A stretch of DNA of 64,000 bases from Sulfitobacter mediterraneus. GTDB lineage: Bacteria > Pseudomonadota > Alphaproteobacteria > Rhodobacterales > Rhodobacteraceae. Where the stretch lies: positions 3,224,001 through 3,288,000 of the forward strand of contig NZ_CP069004.1 of NCBI RefSeq assembly GCF_016801775.1, read 5' to 3'. Under the pieces are notes generated by a model. The model did not search any database and was not told the DNA's origin. It worked only from the letters and a program-made list of their open reading frames with translations. This document shows positions 8,851-17,893 of the stretch, piece by piece. The position numbers were made by a program, and so were the translations under genes. Position 1 is the stretch's first letter. Each line of letters starts with the position of its first letter.

Positions 8851-9792
8851 ATGAAGAAGTTTCTATCGACACTGGCGCTAGCCGCTATGGTTTCAAGCCC
8901 GGCTGCTGCCGACACGCTACGCTGGATGACAGGTTCGCCGGGCGGGTCTTTCTATCCACTGGGCGGCGCACTCAAAGGGTTCCTGGAAGAGGAACGGCCC
9001 GATCTGAAGCTGGAGGTGGTGAACGGTGGTGGGATCGCCAACATCAAGGGCGTGGGCACAAATAAGGCCGTGCTTGGGTTTGCCAACTCGGTCACGACGG
9101 TCGATGCGCTTAACGGTGCCGAGCCGTTTGGCACGCCGCATACCGATGTCTGCAACGTGGCTGCACTTTACCCGCAGTATTTTCAGATGGTTGTCCTGAA
9201 GGACAGCGAGATCAAATCACCTGCGGATTTCAAAGGCATCTCGCTTGCCAGCCAAAAGGCGGGTACCACGGGGGAACAGTTTGCCCGGCTGGTGCTCGGC
9301 GTGAACGGATTGAGCTATGACGATCTGGGACGCTTGAACCAAGTCGGTTACAACGATGCCGTTTCGATGATGAAGGATGGAAATGCCGATGCCTTCACGC
9401 TTGTGACCACGGCCCCCGCCGGTGCGGTCATGGACCTTGCCGCGGCGCGAGACATCCGCATGTTGCCCGTAGCCGATGCCACATATGAAACACTGAAGCA
9501 GAATATGCCGGGCCTGCAACTGGGGGCGATTCCGGGCGGTACCTATCAGGGTGTAGACGAGGACACGGCCGCGCTGACTTGGTCGGCTCACATTATCACA
9601 CGCTGCGACGCACCGGACGACTTGATCTATACGCTGACCCGCAACGTCCTTGAACATGCAGAGGCGCTTGGCGGTGTCGCCAGCGCAGCCAAGGGGCTGG
9701 ACCTGGAACGCATGAGTCAGGATTTAGGCGTGCCATTCCATCCCGCAGCCGCAAAGTTCTATGCCGAGAACGGCATTGAGGTTGCCAAGTAA
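8851..9792 (+). CDS. TAXI-family TRAP transporter substrate-binding protein
   Basis: A 313-residue periplasmic protein with a signal peptide (MKKFLSTLALAAMVSSPAAA). The mature start LRWMTGSPGGSFYPLGGAL is the typical first block of TAXI binding proteins. TAXI proteins pair with fused QM permeases and bind carboxylates. The ATG at 8851 follows a clear GGGAGG ribosome-binding site. A strong hairpin (9813-9838) separates it from the permease gene, which would allow the binding protein to be made in excess. The context suggests a di- or tricarboxylate ligand. Confidence 0.88.
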   Translation: MKKFLSTLALAAMVSSPAAADTLRWMTGSPGGSFYPLGGALKGFLEEERPDLKLEVVNGGGIANIKGVGTNKAVLGFANSVTTVDALNGAEPFGTPHTDVCNVAALYPQYFQMVVLKDSEIKSPADFKGISLASQKAGTTGEQFARLVLGVNGLSYDDLGRLNQVGYNDAVSMMKDGNADAFTLVTTAPAGAVMDLAAARDIRMLPVADATYETLKQNMPGLQLGAIPGGTYQGVDEDTAALTWSAHIITRCDAPDDLIYTLTRNVLEHAEALGGVASAAKGLDLERMSQDLGVPFHPAAAKFYAENGIEVAK

Positions 9793-9812
9793 TCCTGCCG
9801 ATTAACATCAAA

Positions 9813-9838
9813 GCCCCTCGCCGAAGCTGGCGAGGGGC
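9813..9838 (+). terminator. Hairpin between TRAP binding-protein and permease genes
   Basis: A perfect 10-bp inverted repeat, GCCCCTCGCC and GGCGAGGGGC, separated by six bases. There is no T-run after it, so it is more likely an mRNA-stabilising or attenuating hairpin than a full terminator. Such intercistronic hairpins commonly raise the ratio of binding protein to permease. Confidence 0.7.
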
Positions 9839-9857
9839 CGCATTCAGGTTTCATAAC

Positions 9858-11693
9858 ATGCGTCATCTCGTAACTCTTGGCAGGGCAGTGGCCTTGTTTA
9901 TGGCTGTCTATCATCTGTGGATTGGCTATTTCGGGGCGCCAAACGCGCTTATCATGCGCAGCGTGCATCTGGGTCTCGTGCTTACGATCACCTTCCTGAT
10001 GATCGACTGGCGAGGGAAGAAGGACACACCGGGAATAGCCGAAGTGGCACTGGTTCTCCTGTCCATCGGAGTTGCCGCATACCCTATTGTTGAAATCGAC
10101 TATATCTATAACCGCTTCTATTTGATTGACCCGATCAAACCCGCCGACTGGGTGTTTGGTATTGCCGCAAACCTGTTGGTGATCGAGGCCGCGCGTCGTT
10201 TGATGGGGTGGCCACTGGCCATTACCGCAAGCATTTTTCTGGGATATGCGGTGTTCTTTACCAATATCGCGCCGGGTGAATTGATTGAACAAACCTACCT
10301 GACGACTGAAGGCATTTTTGGCATCCCGCTTGCTGTATCGGCCACTTTCATCACGCTATTTGTCCTGTTCGGAGCATTGATCGAGAAGATGGGGATCGGC
10401 CAGTTTTTTGTCGATTTCGCGCTGGCTCTGGCTGGGCGCACTTCGGGCGGTGCGGCAAAGGTGGCGCTGATTACCTCGTCGCTGTTTGGCACAGTGTCCG
10501 GAAACGGCGTTGCCAATGTCATGACAACCGGTGTTTTTACCATCCCGATGATGAAAAAGGCCGGGTTCCGGCCGAATGTCGCCGGCGCGGTCGAGGCTGT
10601 TGCTTCAACCGGTGGACAGATCCTGCCGCCTGTCATGGGCGCGTCGGCCTTCCTAATGGCCGAGTTCATCGGCACATCCTATGCCCAGATCTGCCTTTAT
10701 GCGTTGATCCCCGCGTTGCTCTATTACGCCACCGTATTTGCCGCGATCCACTTCGAAGCGCGGGCCACAGGTCTGGAGGGGTTGCCGGCGGATCAGACGC
10801 CAAAACTGGGCAAGGTCCTGATCGAGAACGGACATCTTTCCATTCCGTTGCTCGTGATTATTCTGTCGCTGGTCTCCGGTTATTCGGCCCAATTCTCTGC
10901 TCTTGCCGGTATTGCCAGCGTTGTTCCCGTGGCCCTCCTGCGCAAGTCGACACGCAGCAATGTAACGGTCCGTAATGTTCTGGATGCGCTCGTAGAGGGT
11001 GCGCGAAACGCGGTGCTGATTGCCACGGCCTGTGCCACTGCCGGTATTGTAGTCGGGGTGATTAACATCACCGGCATTGGGCTGGATTTTAGCCAGGCCG
11101 TGCTTCGACTTGCAGACGAGAACCTATACTTGGCCCTTATCCTCGCCTCAATGGCCGGCATTGTGGTCGGCATGGGGATTCCGACCGCGCCGGCCTATAT
11201 CGTTCAGGTCGCGCTGTTCGTGCCGACACTGACAGAGTTGGGAATTCCGGTGCCGGCGGCGCATATGTTTGCATTTTATTTTGCCATTTTGTCTGGCCTT
11301 ACCCCACCTGTCGCCATCACGGTTTATGCGGCAAATGCCATTTCGGGTGCGGGGCTTTGGCAGGGATGTGCAGCGTCGATGAAGCTTGCTGGTACGGCTT
11401 ATGTCATGCCATTCATGTTTGCATTGTCACCTGCAATCCTGACACTTGGTACCGGTTCCGAGATTGCGCAGACGGCACTGACCGCGCTTTTAGGTGGCGT
11501 ATTGCTGGCAGCGGGCTTTCACGGTTGGTTGCTGTCCTCGCTTGCTGCACTCCTGCGTCCCGTCGCGGTGGTGGCAGGGCTTTGCCTGCTGGGGCCGTCG
11601 GGGCTGCTGGATCTGGCCGGACTGGCACTTGCGGCACCGGTGCTTTTTCTTTCAGCACGCGCACGTCGCAACCCTGAGGAGACCGGGGCATGA
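9858..11693 (+). CDS. TRAP transporter fused permease (DctQM type)
   Basis: A 611-residue integral membrane protein with many hydrophobic segments. The first four or so correspond to a DctQ-like small subunit and the remainder to the DctM domain, as is usual for TAXI systems. Recognisable DctM features include the repeated glycine-rich hairpins SSLFGTVSGNGVANVMTTG and GMGIPTAPAYIVQ. It uses an ion gradient to drive uptake of the ligand of the protein at 8851. The downstream enzyme gene starts within its stop codon (ATGA), joining transport to catabolism. Confidence 0.9.
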   Translation: MRHLVTLGRAVALFMAVYHLWIGYFGAPNALIMRSVHLGLVLTITFLMIDWRGKKDTPGIAEVALVLLSIGVAAYPIVEIDYIYNRFYLIDPIKPADWVFGIAANLLVIEAARRLMGWPLAITASIFLGYAVFFTNIAPGELIEQTYLTTEGIFGIPLAVSATFITLFVLFGALIEKMGIGQFFVDFALALAGRTSGGAAKVALITSSLFGTVSGNGVANVMTTGVFTIPMMKKAGFRPNVAGAVEAVASTGGQILPPVMGASAFLMAEFIGTSYAQICLYALIPALLYYATVFAAIHFEARATGLEGLPADQTPKLGKVLIENGHLSIPLLVIILSLVSGYSAQFSALAGIASVVPVALLRKSTRSNVTVRNVLDALVEGARNAVLIATACATAGIVVGVINITGIGLDFSQAVLRLADENLYLALILASMAGIVVGMGIPTAPAYIVQVALFVPTLTELGIPVPAAHMFAFYFAILSGLTPPVAITVYAANAISGAGLWQGCAASMKLAGTAYVMPFMFALSPAILTLGTGSEIAQTALTALLGGVLLAAGFHGWLLSSLAALLRPVAVVAGLCLLGPSGLLDLAGLALAAPVLFLSARARRNPEETGA

Positions 11694-12520
11694 TCCGCAC
11701 CGAGGCACAGCTGCTGCCCGCGGGGGCTTGCGACACGCATATGCACTTCTATGACCATCGATTTCCCGGAGCAGCGAGCGCGGTGAAACCCACACCGCCG
11801 GATTTCTCGACAGAGGACTACCGCGCGACAATGCGGCGTCTGGGGCACAGCCGCATGGTGGTCGTTCAACCCACAACCTATGGGCTGGACAACCGATTGC
11901 AGTTGGCCGCGGCGGCCGAATTCGGACAGGACGCCAGAGTGGTGGTCGTTGTTGACGAGACTGTGACCGATGCGGAATTGGCCCGGCTGGACGCGCAGGG
12001 TGCCTGTGCAGTGCGCTTTTTCATGTGGAAGGGCGGTGCGCTTGGGTGGGATAGTCTGCAACCGGTCGCCGAGCGGATTGCCCCTTTGGGCTGGCATATC
12101 GAGCTTCATATTGACGGGGCGACCCTGCCAGAACACCTCGAGCGACTTGTCGGGCTGCCGTGCCCTGCGGTGCTAGACCATGTTGGCCGGTTCCGAGAGC
12201 CCGCGCCCGAAGGGCATCCGGCGGCACGGGCTTTGGAGGCTCTTATGGATACAGGACGCTGGTGGGTCAAACTGTCGGCCCCGGGCCTCCAATGTAGCGA
12301 GGGGCTGCGTGCGCGGGTGGAGCGGCTGATCGAGCGAACGCCAGACAGGCTGGTTTGGGCCACGAACTGTCCGCATCCGGGGCAGTTGCAGCCGCCAAAC
12401 GAGTTGGAAGAACTGCGAACCTGGCTGGATTGGATTGATGATCCGGCCCTTGTTCATAAGATTTTTTGCAGCAACCCAGAGCAACTATACAGATTTCGCC
12501 AGTTCGAGGACGCAACATGA
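11690..12520 (+). CDS. Amidohydrolase-family protein (2-pyrone-4,6-dicarboxylate lactonase-like)
   Basis: A 276-residue TIM-barrel hydrolase of the COG3618 type. The metal-site HxH motif is in CDTHMHFYDHRFPG, followed by VVQPTTYGLDNR and VLDHVGRF. The barrel closes with LVWATNCPHP, where the more usual form is GS/TD or GTN-WPHP; the Asn is tolerated in this family, the Cys is unusual. Relatives such as LigI hydrolyse lactones of dicarboxylic acids. It overlaps both neighbours with ATGA junctions in the TAXI-TRAP operon. It may open a lactone to a hydroxy or unsaturated acid that the downstream LeuCD-type hydro-lyase then processes. Confidence 0.75.
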   Translation: MIRTEAQLLPAGACDTHMHFYDHRFPGAASAVKPTPPDFSTEDYRATMRRLGHSRMVVVQPTTYGLDNRLQLAAAAEFGQDARVVVVVDETVTDAELARLDAQGACAVRFFMWKGGALGWDSLQPVAERIAPLGWHIELHIDGATLPEHLERLVGLPCPAVLDHVGRFREPAPEGHPAARALEALMDTGRWWVKLSAPGLQCSEGLRARVERLIERTPDRLVWATNCPHPGQLQPPNELEELRTWLDWIDDPALVHKIFCSNPEQLYRFRQFEDAT

Positions 12521-13938
12521 CACGGACCCTGTATGATAAACTCTGCGATAGCCATACAGTGCGGAGGATCGACGACAACCGGCTGCTTTTGTACGTCGAT
12601 CTGCATATCATGAATGAATACACCAGCCCGCAAGCCTTTGCCGGCCTGCATGCGGCAGGACGTCCGGTGTGGCGACCAGAGGCGCATCTGGCGGTTGTGG
12701 ATCATGTGAACCCGACTCGCGCCATCGCTTCATTGGACGAGATGACGGACAATGATGCCCGGCTACAAATTGAAAACTTGGGCCGCAATTGCGCACGCCA
12801 CGGGATTGAGCTTTTTGACCTGTTCGACCGCAGGCAGGGGATCGAGCATGTGGTGGTGCCGGAAAACGGCTTAGCGCATCCGGGCAAGGTGATCGCTTGC
12901 GGCGACAGCCACACCACCACTTATGGTGCGTTTGGTGCGCTTGGCTTCGGGATCGGCACTTCGGAAATCGAGCATGTTCTGGCCACGCAGACCCTTGTCT
13001 ACACCAAGCTGCGGAACATGCGGGTGACCTTTACCGGCGAAATGCCACCGGGGTTGACAGCCAAGGATCTGGTCATGGCCTTTATTGCAAAGGTTGGCGT
13101 GTCTGGGGCAGTGGGCCATGCGGTCGAATTTGCTGGCGCTCCTGTCAACCTGCTGTCGGTCGAAGGGCGGATGACAATGTGCAATATGGCCGTCGAAGGC
13201 GGCGCACGTGTCGCGTTGATCGCGCCGGATGCAACGGTATTCCATTACCTGCAAGGTCGGCCACGCGCACCGAAGGGTAGGGATTGGGACACCGCCAAAC
13301 AGGAATGGGCCAGCTGGCAATCCGATCCTGATGCCAAGTTCGACATCGACATCGACATCGATGTAGCGGCTATCGCGCCTCAGGTCAGTTGGGGCACCAG
13401 CCCCCATCAGGCCTGCGGGATTGACGGGGAGGTTCCGGCGCCGGAGCACGCAAATGATCCAATGGAGCGAGCCGCGCAAGAACGCGCATTGGAATACATG
13501 GGGCTTGAGCCGGGTCAACCGCTTGGGGCGATAGAAATCTCACATGCGTTCATCGGTTCCTGCACCAATTCCCGCATGGAAGACTTGCGCGCTGCTGCGG
13601 AAGTGTTGAAGGGCCGGAAGGTGTCTGCTGGTGTTTCCGCGATAATCGTCCCGGGGTCGCTTGCCGTGCGACGGCAGGCCGAGGCAGAGGGGCTGGATCG
13701 GGTATTTATCGAGGCAGGCTATGAATGGCGCAATTCGGGATGTTCCATGTGCCTAGCTATGAATGATGACATACTTGACGCTGGCGCCCGATGTGCATCG
13801 TCCACCAACCGGAATTTCGAGGGACGACAGGGTACCGGTGCTCGCACCCATCTGATGAGCCCGGCGATGGTCGCAGCGGCCTCCGTAGCGGGTCATTTGG
13901 TCGATTATCGGGAATTTCTGCCAGGAGCACAGACATGA
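12517..13938 (+). CDS. Aconitase-family hydro-lyase large subunit (3-isopropylmalate dehydratase LeuC-like)
   Basis: A 473-residue protein. The iron-sulfur cluster cysteines are visible in SCTNSRMEDLR and in SGCSMCLAMN, and CGDSHTTTYGAFGALGFGIG is the diagnostic LeuC block, so the 4Fe-4S site looks complete. Family members isomerise or hydrate hydroxy-dicarboxylates: 3-isopropylmalate, citraconate/2-methylmalate, dimethylmalate, or maleate. No leuA or leuB lies nearby, and the gene is embedded between a TRAP importer/lactonase and its own small subunit, so a catabolic role is more likely than leucine synthesis. A repeated aspartate stretch (DIDIDIDV, about residue 275) is a local oddity. The ATG at 12517 overlaps the previous stop. 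Confidence 0.85.
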   Translation: MTRTLYDKLCDSHTVRRIDDNRLLLYVDLHIMNEYTSPQAFAGLHAAGRPVWRPEAHLAVVDHVNPTRAIASLDEMTDNDARLQIENLGRNCARHGIELFDLFDRRQGIEHVVVPENGLAHPGKVIACGDSHTTTYGAFGALGFGIGTSEIEHVLATQTLVYTKLRNMRVTFTGEMPPGLTAKDLVMAFIAKVGVSGAVGHAVEFAGAPVNLLSVEGRMTMCNMAVEGGARVALIAPDATVFHYLQGRPRAPKGRDWDTAKQEWASWQSDPDAKFDIDIDIDVAAIAPQVSWGTSPHQACGIDGEVPAPEHANDPMERAAQERALEYMGLEPGQPLGAIEISHAFIGSCTNSRMEDLRAAAEVLKGRKVSAGVSAIIVPGSLAVRRQAEAEGLDRVFIEAGYEWRNSGCSMCLAMNDDILDAGARCASSTNRNFEGRQGTGARTHLMSPAMVAAASVAGHLVDYREFLPGAQT

Positions 13939-14558
13939 CACCTTTCACTTCGGTTACTGGAATCGCCGCACCCATGCCGTTGCCGAACATCGATACCGAT
14001 GTGATCATGCCCAAGAAATTTCTCAAGCGGATCGACCGGGAGGGGTTGGCTCAGGGTGTGTTTCACGATTTGAGGTTTGACGAAAATGGGAATGAGCGTT
14101 CTGGTTTCGTATTAAATCGCGCCGGATATCGTAACGCGCGATTTATTGTGGCGGGCCGCAACTTCGGCTGCGGTTCTAGCCGCGAACATGCGGTCTGGGG
14201 GCTTTTGCAACAGGGCATTCGCGCGATCATCGCGCCCAGCTTTGCCGGGATCTTTTTCGGAAATTGCGAGAAAAACGGACTATTGGCCGTAGAACTGCCC
14301 GAAGACAAACTAACCGTTCTTCTGGAAACGATCAGCGATGGCGATAGGGCCGAACTGACTATCGACTTGGACGCTCAGAAAATTCGGCCAGCGCAGGGCG
14401 CGGCCCTGGAGTTTGACATCGATGCAGGCCTGCGCAGGAACCTGATGCTTGGGCTAGACCATATTGAGGAAACCCTGCAATACGCTGATGGCATCCGTGC
14501 ATACGAGGTCAAAAACGGCCTTGTTGCCGAACCAAGTCGGGGCAGTGCGGAGGCTTGA
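13935..14558 (+). CDS. Aconitase-family hydro-lyase small subunit (LeuD-like)
   Basis: A 207-residue swivel-domain subunit. It begins with the LeuD signature PNIDTDVIMPKKFLKRI and contains NFGCGSSREHAVWGL, the substrate-binding loop with the conserved Ser-Arg pair. It starts in the stop codon of the large-subunit gene (ATGA) and completes the heterodimeric hydro-lyase. A perfect 14-bp palindrome follows the stop codon. It is the last gene of the TAXI-TRAP operon. Confidence 0.87.
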   Translation: MTPFTSVTGIAAPMPLPNIDTDVIMPKKFLKRIDREGLAQGVFHDLRFDENGNERSGFVLNRAGYRNARFIVAGRNFGCGSSREHAVWGLLQQGIRAIIAPSFAGIFFGNCEKNGLLAVELPEDKLTVLLETISDGDRAELTIDLDAQKIRPAQGAALEFDIDAGLRRNLMLGLDHIEETLQYADGIRAYEVKNGLVAEPSRGSAEA

Positions 14559-14572
14559 AATCAGCGCTGATT
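14559..14572. promoter_or_regulatory. Perfect 14-bp palindrome after the LeuD-like gene
   Basis: AATCAGCGCTGATT begins directly after the LeuD-like stop codon. It lacks a loop and a T-run, so its role as a terminator is doubtful. It could be a protein-binding site or chance. Confidence 0.3.
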
Positions 14573-14964
14573 CATAAATCATTGCTGTTGCAGTTATTTG
14601 GCTCCTCGCTTGATCACGCTACGACTTCGAACAATTGATTGATGGTCGCCCGCTCGCCGGATGCCCATTGCTTGTTCTGAAAGAGGCCACGTTTGATACG
14701 TGTTGCCCGCGCTGTGACGTTGTAGGTTCGGCCATGGCCTGAGATGTCGAACGAGGATTACCGTGGCGGTTATCAGGCAATTCGCTCCGGCACGTTGAAA
14801 AAGTACGGCGCATCCGTCACCCACATCGCATTCATTCCAAAGAGATGTTGCTTGGGATTCTTGAGAAGTACTGCTTTGGCCACCTATAGAAACTGGGAAA
14901 GGGAGCCAGCATCAAAAATCGTTTTCGCAGGTTTCCGTTCACCACAGAACGCTTGCGCCATTGA
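14573..14964. other. Gene-free stretch before the LysE gene
   Basis: About 390 bases with only short open frames. None has a ribosome-binding site with a recognisable product. Possible decayed mobile DNA was considered, but no family could be named. Confidence 0.45.
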
Positions 14965-15606
14965 TTATGCCCGGCTGGCCAGCAACTTTAGACCGGCGAA
15001 AGCAAAGAAGGTGCCTAGGACGCCTTGAATGACACGTCGGGAATTGCCGTACAATCGCACCATCGCCGGGGTCGAGAATGCAACCGCATACATCAGGTGG
15101 ATGGCTACCGAGAGCATGAATGTCCCGAGCACGATGACAGCTCCTACCCAAAGCGGCGCTCCTTCCTTCAGACCCAGGGAAATGATTGCAATCCAAGCAA
15201 GAGCTGCCTTCGGGTTGGTCATTTGGATGATATAGCCACGCTTGAAATATCCATATGGGGTCCGCCGTCCGCCTGCCAACTCTCTTGCTTCAATATCATG
15301 GGTTGAGGCTGCGGATTTGAAGGATTTGTAAGCAAGCCAAAGTAGGTAAAGACCACCGAATACTTTGATTGCCAAAAGAGCTGAGGCATAGGTGGAAAGT
15401 ATGGCTGACAAACCAAAGACTGTCAGTATGGCCCAAGTAAATGATCCGCTCGCAACGCCCATCGCCAAAGCCATACCAGAGGATCGACCGACGCTCATTG
15501 AAGTGCCAATGACAGCAAGAATATTAGGTCCGGGGCTTGCGATGGCCAGTAGAAATGCAGAATAGGCAAGAAGGATTCCCGGGAGGTAGATGGATATTTC
15601 TTGCAT
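14965..15606 (-). CDS. LysE/RhtB-family amino-acid exporter
   Basis: A 213-residue membrane protein with about six hydrophobic segments. The family signature ASPGPNILAVIGTSMSVG is near residue 30, and QMTNPKAALAWI occurs in the middle. Family members export amino acids or homoserine lactone-like compounds to the outside. It stands alone between two gene-poor stretches and has no adjacent regulator, so its substrate cannot be assigned. A second, different LysE-family gene is at 20936. Confidence 0.87.
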   Translation of the reverse strand: MQEISIYLPGILLAYSAFLLAIASPGPNILAVIGTSMSVGRSSGMALAMGVASGSFTWAILTVFGLSAILSTYASALLAIKVFGGLYLLWLAYKSFKSAASTHDIEARELAGGRRTPYGYFKRGYIIQMTNPKAALAWIAIISLGLKEGAPLWVGAVIVLGTFMLSVAIHLMYAVAFSTPAMVRLYGNSRRVIQGVLGTFFAFAGLKLLASRA

Positions 15607-15825
15607 GGTATCGCCCTCGTTCGAATATACGGTTGTTCACACAATGTTCCAAAGTCATCGCTTTGGCAAACAAAACCTCATATTGGCTTTGCCGATACTG
15701 GGCAGAGCATGTTGCAGCTAATGAGCAAAAGCGCTTCGTCAGCAAAGCTGAGCCTAAGTAACAACACTTCGAGAGGTGGCTTCGGTGCCGGTCAGATTTC
15801 CGTTATTCTTCTAAGTTCTCGGCGA

Positions 15826-16500
15826 CTAATCCTGAACATAAAAGGGAAATGACCCGTTACTCAAAAGCGTTTCCCGCCCGATTTCTGAAGTTCCCTGCCT
15901 CTGAGCTAAACGGTCCGGACAGTTTTTTAGAACATAGTCCAAACCAGCTTGGAAACGGGTCCTGTAGATGGTTATCGCACCATCTGCATCCCAATCCGCT
16001 TCGTGCAGCATGTCTTGAACATCGGACGAGGTGTTGATCCCCTTTCGATCCCAGACATCAATCGGAGTGCCATCGCGCGTGGTGCCATGCCCAGTGCCGC
16101 AATAGTCCGCACGTACCATTCGAATACAGGCCTGGTGAAAATCGCGCAGCTCGGCGTCCCATGGCAGATATCCCCATGTGACACATTTGCCTATCGGTCC
16201 GTTTGTGCAGGCCATTGTCAAACCTTCGGGGGACCATGACATATCTGCTCCCCACGAGCCGGAAAGTGGAATTGCGCCAACCGGTTCGCCATCTTGATCG
16301 CCGCAGGCGGAACCGTTTTCATCAGTGAGAAAATAGACATTGTACTGGCTTGTCTCTTCAACATGCGTGACGGTGATCTCCGCATTGCCCGCACCTCCCT
16401 CCATCTGAAGCACCGCGCCCGCAGGCAAGGGAATATCCGCCTTGCCCGTCGTGGCTATGGCGATGAGTGCAAAGGTCAAAACCAATCGAGTACAGTTCAT
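15826..16500 (-). CDS. Secreted ADYC-domain protein
   Basis: A 224-residue exported protein with a signal peptide (about 1-21). The mature part matches the uncharacterised ADYC domain as I know it: AIPLSGSWG, MACTNGPIGKCVTWGYLPW, a histidine-cysteine block FHQACIRMVRADYCG (ADYC at 131-134) and DGTPIDVWD. Six cysteines (C66, C98, C106, C125, C134, C194) suggest disulfides in an extracytoplasmic fold. The start at 16500 is chosen because it begins the signal peptide. It lies 52 bp downstream of the secreted NxLxL-repeat gene on the same strand. The function of ADYC proteins is not known. Confidence 0.75.
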   Translation of the reverse strand: MNCTRLVLTFALIAIATTGKADIPLPAGAVLQMEGGAGNAEITVTHVEETSQYNVYFLTDENGSACGDQDGEPVGAIPLSGSWGADMSWSPEGLTMACTNGPIGKCVTWGYLPWDAELRDFHQACIRMVRADYCGTGHGTTRDGTPIDVWDRKGINTSSDVQDMLHEADWDADGAITIYRTRFQAGLDYVLKNCPDRLAQRQGTSEIGRETLLSNGSFPFYVQD

Positions 16501-16552
16501 TCTAACAAACCTGAGTTGTGGCACGCGGTTGACCCGCGTGCCTTGTTTTTCT

Positions 16553-16879
16553 TTAGTGTTTGATGACCAAACGGCCGTTCTGTGCAACAATGGATGACGA
16601 ACCGTCGAAATCGAAGTCGTTCAGATGAAAGCCATTGAGTGCCAACCGGTTCAGAGCAAGCCGATTTAAGGCCAACCGGTTCAGCGCCAAACGGTTCAGC
16701 GCCAGACGGTTCAATGCCAGACGATTAATGGTCAGCGCGTTGAAGGTAAGTGCGTTAAAAGTAAGCGCATTTGTCTTGATGTCGACAGCCTGCGTTCGAG
16801 TTTCAGCAATCGCGCCTTGTGCAAACAGAAGTGCGCTCAGCGTTGCGGCAAGGGCCGTGTTTTTGTGGTTCAGTTTCAT
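16553..16879 (-). CDS. Secreted pentapeptide-type repeat protein (NxLxL repeats)
   Basis: A 108-residue protein: signal peptide (about 1-25, ending AIAE), then eleven uninterrupted five-residue units at residues 37-91. The order is NALTF twice, NALTI once, NRLAL six times, NGFHL and NDFDF. A short tail ends in LVIKH. The spacing fits a right-handed quadrilateral beta-helix as in pentapeptide-repeat proteins, but with Asn two places before the central hydrophobic residue rather than one. The start at 16879 precedes the signal peptide. It is 59 bp downstream of the methyltransferase gene and 52 bp upstream of the ADYC gene, so the two exported proteins are probably made together. Confidence 0.75.
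   Translation of the reverse strand: MKLNHKNTALAATLSALLFAQGAIAETRTQAVDIKTNALTFNALTFNALTINRLALNRLALNRLALNRLALNRLALNRLALNGFHLNDFDFDGSSSIVAQNGRLVIKH
16639..16770 (-). repeat. 15-bp coding tandem repeats of the pentapeptide array
   Basis: The six NRLAL codon blocks are near-identical 15-bp units, for example variants of AACCGGTTGGCCCTT on the coding strand, preceded by three NALTF/I units. Such DNA can expand or contract by slippage in steps of one pentapeptide. Boundaries are approximate. Confidence 0.65.
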
Positions 16880-16938
16880 AGTATATCCCTTTTCAAGTTT
16901 GGGGTTGGTTGATGGGTTGATCTGTCTGGCTGGATGGC

Positions 16939-17889
16939 TCACGCAGCCCGTGCGCAACACAGATTGTTGGCGATTTCGGCGATGTGCCGACTGTCTGTCC
17001 CGCAGCAGCCGCCAAACACCGACAAATGAGGCAATTGCGCCTGCAAAGTGCCATAGCTGGCGCCAAGTTCGGCTGGATTGCCGTCATCCAGAACGTCGGC
17101 GTTGTCGAGTTCTTCGTGGCTGAGCCGTGAGGCATTGGCGCGGATGCCGCGCAGCCGCTGCAACCAAGGCTCCTGACTGCGCAGAGCGTCCTCAAAATGC
17201 TCAGGATGGGCGCAGTTGACCATGAAATAGGCCGCTTTGCCGTTTGTTGCCGCGTCCGTCTGGGTGATCGCCTCGCCAAGCGGAGTGCCATCTGCAAGGC
17301 AGCCGTCAGTCTCTACCGTAAAGGCGATCACCGCAGGGATCTGCACCTCCACGGCGGCCCGGACAATGCCGACTGCCTCATTCACTGTGCACAGTGTGAA
17401 GGCGCTGACCATATCGGCGGCGGTCTGTGCGAACCATCCGACCTGATCCGCGTGATAGGCCTGTGCTTCGCTCGCTGTCATCGCAGTATCGGCTTGATAG
17501 CCATCACCGCGCGGCCCGATGTTGCCGGAGATAACGACCGGATGGGGCAGGGCAGCTTTGTCACGCAAGGCGCACATCATCTCGATCGCCTGCGCGTTGA
17601 AGGCCTGCAATGCTTGCCGGTCATGACCCAACTCTTGGCCCCAACCCGGACTGGCTCTCCAGGTTGGCGCTTCCAGCAAGAAGCCCATCTTCCGCTGCCT
17701 GGCGATCTCCAGATGGCGTTCAAAATAGGTTTCAAGCTGGGCGCGTCCCTCCGCTGTACCAAGCAGCGGATAGGAGGCAAAACAAGGAAGGTCGATACCT
17801 TCGTGAAAGACCAAAGTGGTTTCAAGCCCACTGTCGGTGAGCAGTGCATGACCGTTCAATTGGGGCAGGGCGTTTCTGTACGTGTGCAT
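16939..17889 (-). CDS. Homocysteine S-methyltransferase family protein
   Basis: A 316-residue enzyme of the MmuM/BHMT type. The N-terminal block reads [16 protein letters not shown], and the zinc ligands are the cysteine in [10 protein letters not shown] and the pair in [12 protein letters not shown], so the Zn-thiolate site is complete. These enzymes move a methyl group from S-methylmethionine, betaine or similar donors to homocysteine. The start at 17889 is chosen because the domain begins there and the codon lies four bases after the stop of the small DUF1127-like gene. It leads a reverse-strand operon with two exported proteins; why a methyltransferase is combined with them is unclear. 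Confidence 0.85.
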   Translation of the reverse strand: MHTYRNALPQLNGHALLTDSGLETTLVFHEGIDLPCFASYPLLGTAEGRAQLETYFERHLEIARQRKMGFLLEAPTWRASPGWGQELGHDRQALQAFNAQAIEMMCALRDKAALPHPVVISGNIGPRGDGYQADTAMTASEAQAYHADQVGWFAQTAADMVSAFTLCTVNEAVGIVRAAVEVQIPAVIAFTVETDGCLADGTPLGEAITQTDAATNGKAAYFMVNCAHPEHFEDALRSQEPWLQRLRGIRANASRLSHEELDNADVLDDGNPAELGASYGTLQAQLPHLSVFGGCCGTDSRHIAEIANNLCCARAA

Positions 17890-17893
17890 AGGG

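Noticed and set aside
12517..14558. Assignment of LeuCD as leucine-biosynthesis leuC and leuD
   Set aside because: The motifs fit LeuC/LeuD, but the genes are in a TRAP-transporter operon without leuA or leuB, so the biosynthetic symbols were withheld.
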